Source of the DNA: Cyanothece sp. UBA12306
GTDB lineage: Bacteria; Cyanobacteriota; Cyanobacteriia; Cyanobacteriales; Microcystaceae
Length of the DNA: 16,312 bases
NCBI GenBank assembly: GCA_003448685.1
Contig: DLXW01000048.1
Location: 1-16,312 of the forward strand
Reading direction: 5' to 3'
Part shown: piece after piece, positions 15,335 to 16,312 of the stretch
Layout: the number at the start of each line of letters is the position of its first letter
How positions within the stretch are numbered: position 1 is the first letter of the stretch
Position numbers and translations under genes: made by a program
Notes under the pieces: model-generated
The model's database searches: none
What the model was told of the DNA's origin: nothing
What the model saw: the letters and a program-made list of their open reading frames with translations, nothing else

Positions 15335-15615
15335 GGCAACATACTGGGCGAACGAAAGCCAAAACGATGGACGGCGCGATGCCCAATCCGAATACCGAAT
15401 ATCTGTGCATCAGGACAGCGTATCAATAATTGTTTGGCCGCTGTCAGGCTATCATCAGCCACTTCAAAAGCCCCTGTTTCGATATCTATGGCTACAATCC
15501 TCCCATGATTCCCTTCCTCGACTTGGGAGCGCACCTGAGACTCGTAGATTTCATGTCCGCGCCGAGCAAATTCCTCTTTGCTGTGGCGGGGTTGTCGAAT
15601 TACCATAGGCTTCAT
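15331..15615 (-). CDS. Small conserved protein paired with clan AA protease
   Basis: From ATG 15615 it has 94 residues; an in-frame TTG at 15624 and an ATG at 15606 are alternatives. Recognisable blocks are HSKEEFARRGHEIYESQVR (11-29), GRIVAIDIETGAFEVADD (38-55) and CPDAQIFGIRIGHRAVHRFG (67-86). I recall this pattern from a widespread family of short uncharacterised proteins in cyanobacteria, often encoded just before a clan AA protease. The stop overlaps the protease start by four bases. A good promoter lies 34 bp upstream. The stretch is clearly richer in G and C than its neighbours, a sign of transfer. A toxin-antitoxin-like or protease-adaptor role is a guess only. Confidence 0.8.
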   Translation of the reverse strand: MKPMVIRQPRHSKEEFARRGHEIYESQVRSQVEEGNHGRIVAIDIETGAFEVADDSLTAAKQLLIRCPDAQIFGIRIGHRAVHRFGFRSPSMLP

Positions 15616-15648
15616 CGATTTCAACTCGGTTTCTCCATTGTATCTCGT

Positions 15649-15677
15649 ATAATAGCAATAGTAATCGCTGAAGTAAA
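15649..15677 (-). promoter_or_regulatory. Promoter of the two-gene protease module
   Basis: On the minus strand TTTACT (15677-15672) and TATTAT (15654-15649) are 17 bp apart, giving a transcription start near 15642 and a leader of about 27 bases to ATG 15615. GGAG and GAG tracts occur in this leader but sit farther from the ATG than usual. Confidence 0.55.
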
Positions 15678-15763
15678 GTCAAGGAAAAAACAAGAATTGA
15701 TTGGATTTCATGCTTCGACACCAAGCTACGGGCTATGCTTTTATATTAGTTTCTTACGGTTTT

Positions 15764-15825
15764 TTACTGCTGTTGGGGGTTTTCTTGTTGCCGTAGGTAG
15801 GTTTGTTATCTCAGGAAATCCTTAA
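15764..15825 (+). pseudogene. Orphan 3' tail of a second coiled-coil membrane gene (direct repeat copy 2)
   Basis: Codons from 15766 to the TAA at 15823-15825 encode exactly the same 19 C-terminal residues as the 14605-14895 gene (TAVGGFLVAVGRFVISGNP). The four nucleotide differences inside the coding part are all synonymous (at 15792, 15798-15799 and 15810). Upstream of 15764 no coiled-coil coding sequence exists, only DNA antisense to and upstream of the protease module. It is therefore a severed gene end, not a functional gene. Confidence 0.8.
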
Positions 15826-15964
15826 TCATGGTGTGGAGTATTTGAATCTATAAATATTCCAGGCTTTCTGTTTGACCAAATACATCGAGATGTACTCTAT
15901 TTAATTATTTAAGAATGGTTTCTCAAAGTGGTACAAATAGTGTTACGTGAAAGATGGTTTAGAA

Positions 15965-16312
15965 TCAAAAAATAGGTGCTTCCCAATTATCAATTTGATA
16001 ACTGCTCGGTGCACGACCTGTCTGACCAATGTAACCATTCACTTTTCTACAGGGACCTAAAGTTACAGGTAAAGTCTCATTAAATACATTCTTGGAAATA
16101 CGTAAAAAAGCTTCTTCCTCGGCTTGTCTCTTTTTATACTCCTCAACAGAATCAGCATGATACCAATGCTTATTCTTATTCCTCCAGGAAGAAGGTGCAA
16201 TAGAAAACGCATGATGATAAAGATAACCATAAAAGTATTTCTTGCTCTCATGAAATGCTTTATTGGTTTTCGTTTCGTGCTGCATTAGCTTATAGCCCAC
16301 ATTCCGCACTTC
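15965..16312 (-). CDS. Unrecognised protein, 5' part outside window
   Basis: The minus-strand frame is open from the window edge to a TGA at 15965-15967, giving the last 115 residues. A GTG at 16309 lies in frame, but the frame continues past it, so the true start is probably outside. The visible part has an aromatic and basic stretch (SKKYFYGYLYHHAFSIAPSS, about 23-42 from that GTG), a charged helix (EEYKKRQAEEEAFLRISK, 56-73) and a tail ending IDNWEAPIF. No motif, membrane segment or family is recognised. The 139 bp before it (15826-15964) hold only a short dyad, TACATC/GATGTA (15881-15894). Confidence 0.5.
   Translation of the reverse strand, partial: EVRNVGYKLMQHETKTNKAFHESKKYFYGYLYHHAFSIAPSSWRNKNKHWYHADSVEEYKKRQAEEEAFLRISKNVFNETLPVTLGPCRKVNGYIGQTGRAPSSYQIDNWEAPIF

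Noticed and set aside
15333..15825. Plus-strand open frames over the protease module
   Set aside because: They are antisense to two well-supported minus-strand genes; only the last 19 codons (from 15766) have protein similarity, and that is the gene tail repeat.
15881..15894. TACATC-GA-GATGTA dyad as a terminator or operator
   Set aside because: Only six base pairs with a two-base centre, no T run and no nearby promoter; chance in AT-rich DNA is likely.

Overview
The window is chromosomal DNA from a low-GC cyanobacterium. Three things point there: the HIP1 octamer GCGATCGC occurs nine times in 16.3 kb (86, 289, 4654, 5909, 8109, 9260, 12515, 14113, 14517); several genes belong to families essentially confined to cyanobacteria (DUF2605, DUF2973, a secreted pentapeptide protein with a CxxC cap, DUF2993 proteins); and the intergenic DNA is AT-rich with typical cyanobacterial repeats. 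A unicellular, Cyanothece/Crocosphaera-like organism is a guess. No rRNA, tRNA, CRISPR array, complete insertion sequence or prophage was found.

Layout. 1-1568 (minus strand): the 5' two thirds or so of an aminopeptidase P gene, then the DUF2605-DUF2973 pair. 1696-6507 (plus strand): a tightly packed seven-gene run of glycosyltransferase, rhodanese, an unknown CxxC protein, a RimB-like retropepsin-type protease, RimK ligase, an AspA/AstE-type zinc deacylase and a DUF2993 lipid-binding-like protein. 6508-6886: a 379-bp convergent intergenic region filled by a nested inverted and direct repeat structure. 6887-7324 (minus): secreted pentapeptide-repeat protein. 7431-9074 (plus): KefB-type cation/proton antiporter with an NAD-binding domain, ending 2 bp from the converging SagB-like flavin oxidoreductase (9077-10270, minus). 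10480-11460 (plus): membrane-anchored endonuclease/exonuclease/phosphatase-family protein. 11577-12097 (minus): MscS channel remnant. 12252-13645 (minus): PhzF-family isomerase preceded by an unknown protein that may have a broken signal peptide. 13880-14895 (plus): a cyanobacterial protein of unknown function and a small coiled-coil membrane protein. 14963-15615 (minus): a two-gene module of a small conserved protein and a clan AA retropepsin-like protease. 15965-16312 (minus): part of an unrecognised gene.

How genes fit together. RimB, RimK and the zinc deacylase form a likely write-and-erase set for peptide or glutamate modification, here embedded in a larger operon. The right end (about 13.6-16.3 kb) is the most plastic part. 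The 3' end of the coiled-coil membrane gene is repeated 930 bp downstream with only synonymous changes in its coding part, so the protease module lies between two copies of one gene tail. Other decay or rearrangement signs are the MscS internal deletion and the possible poly-T frameshift at 13683-13688.
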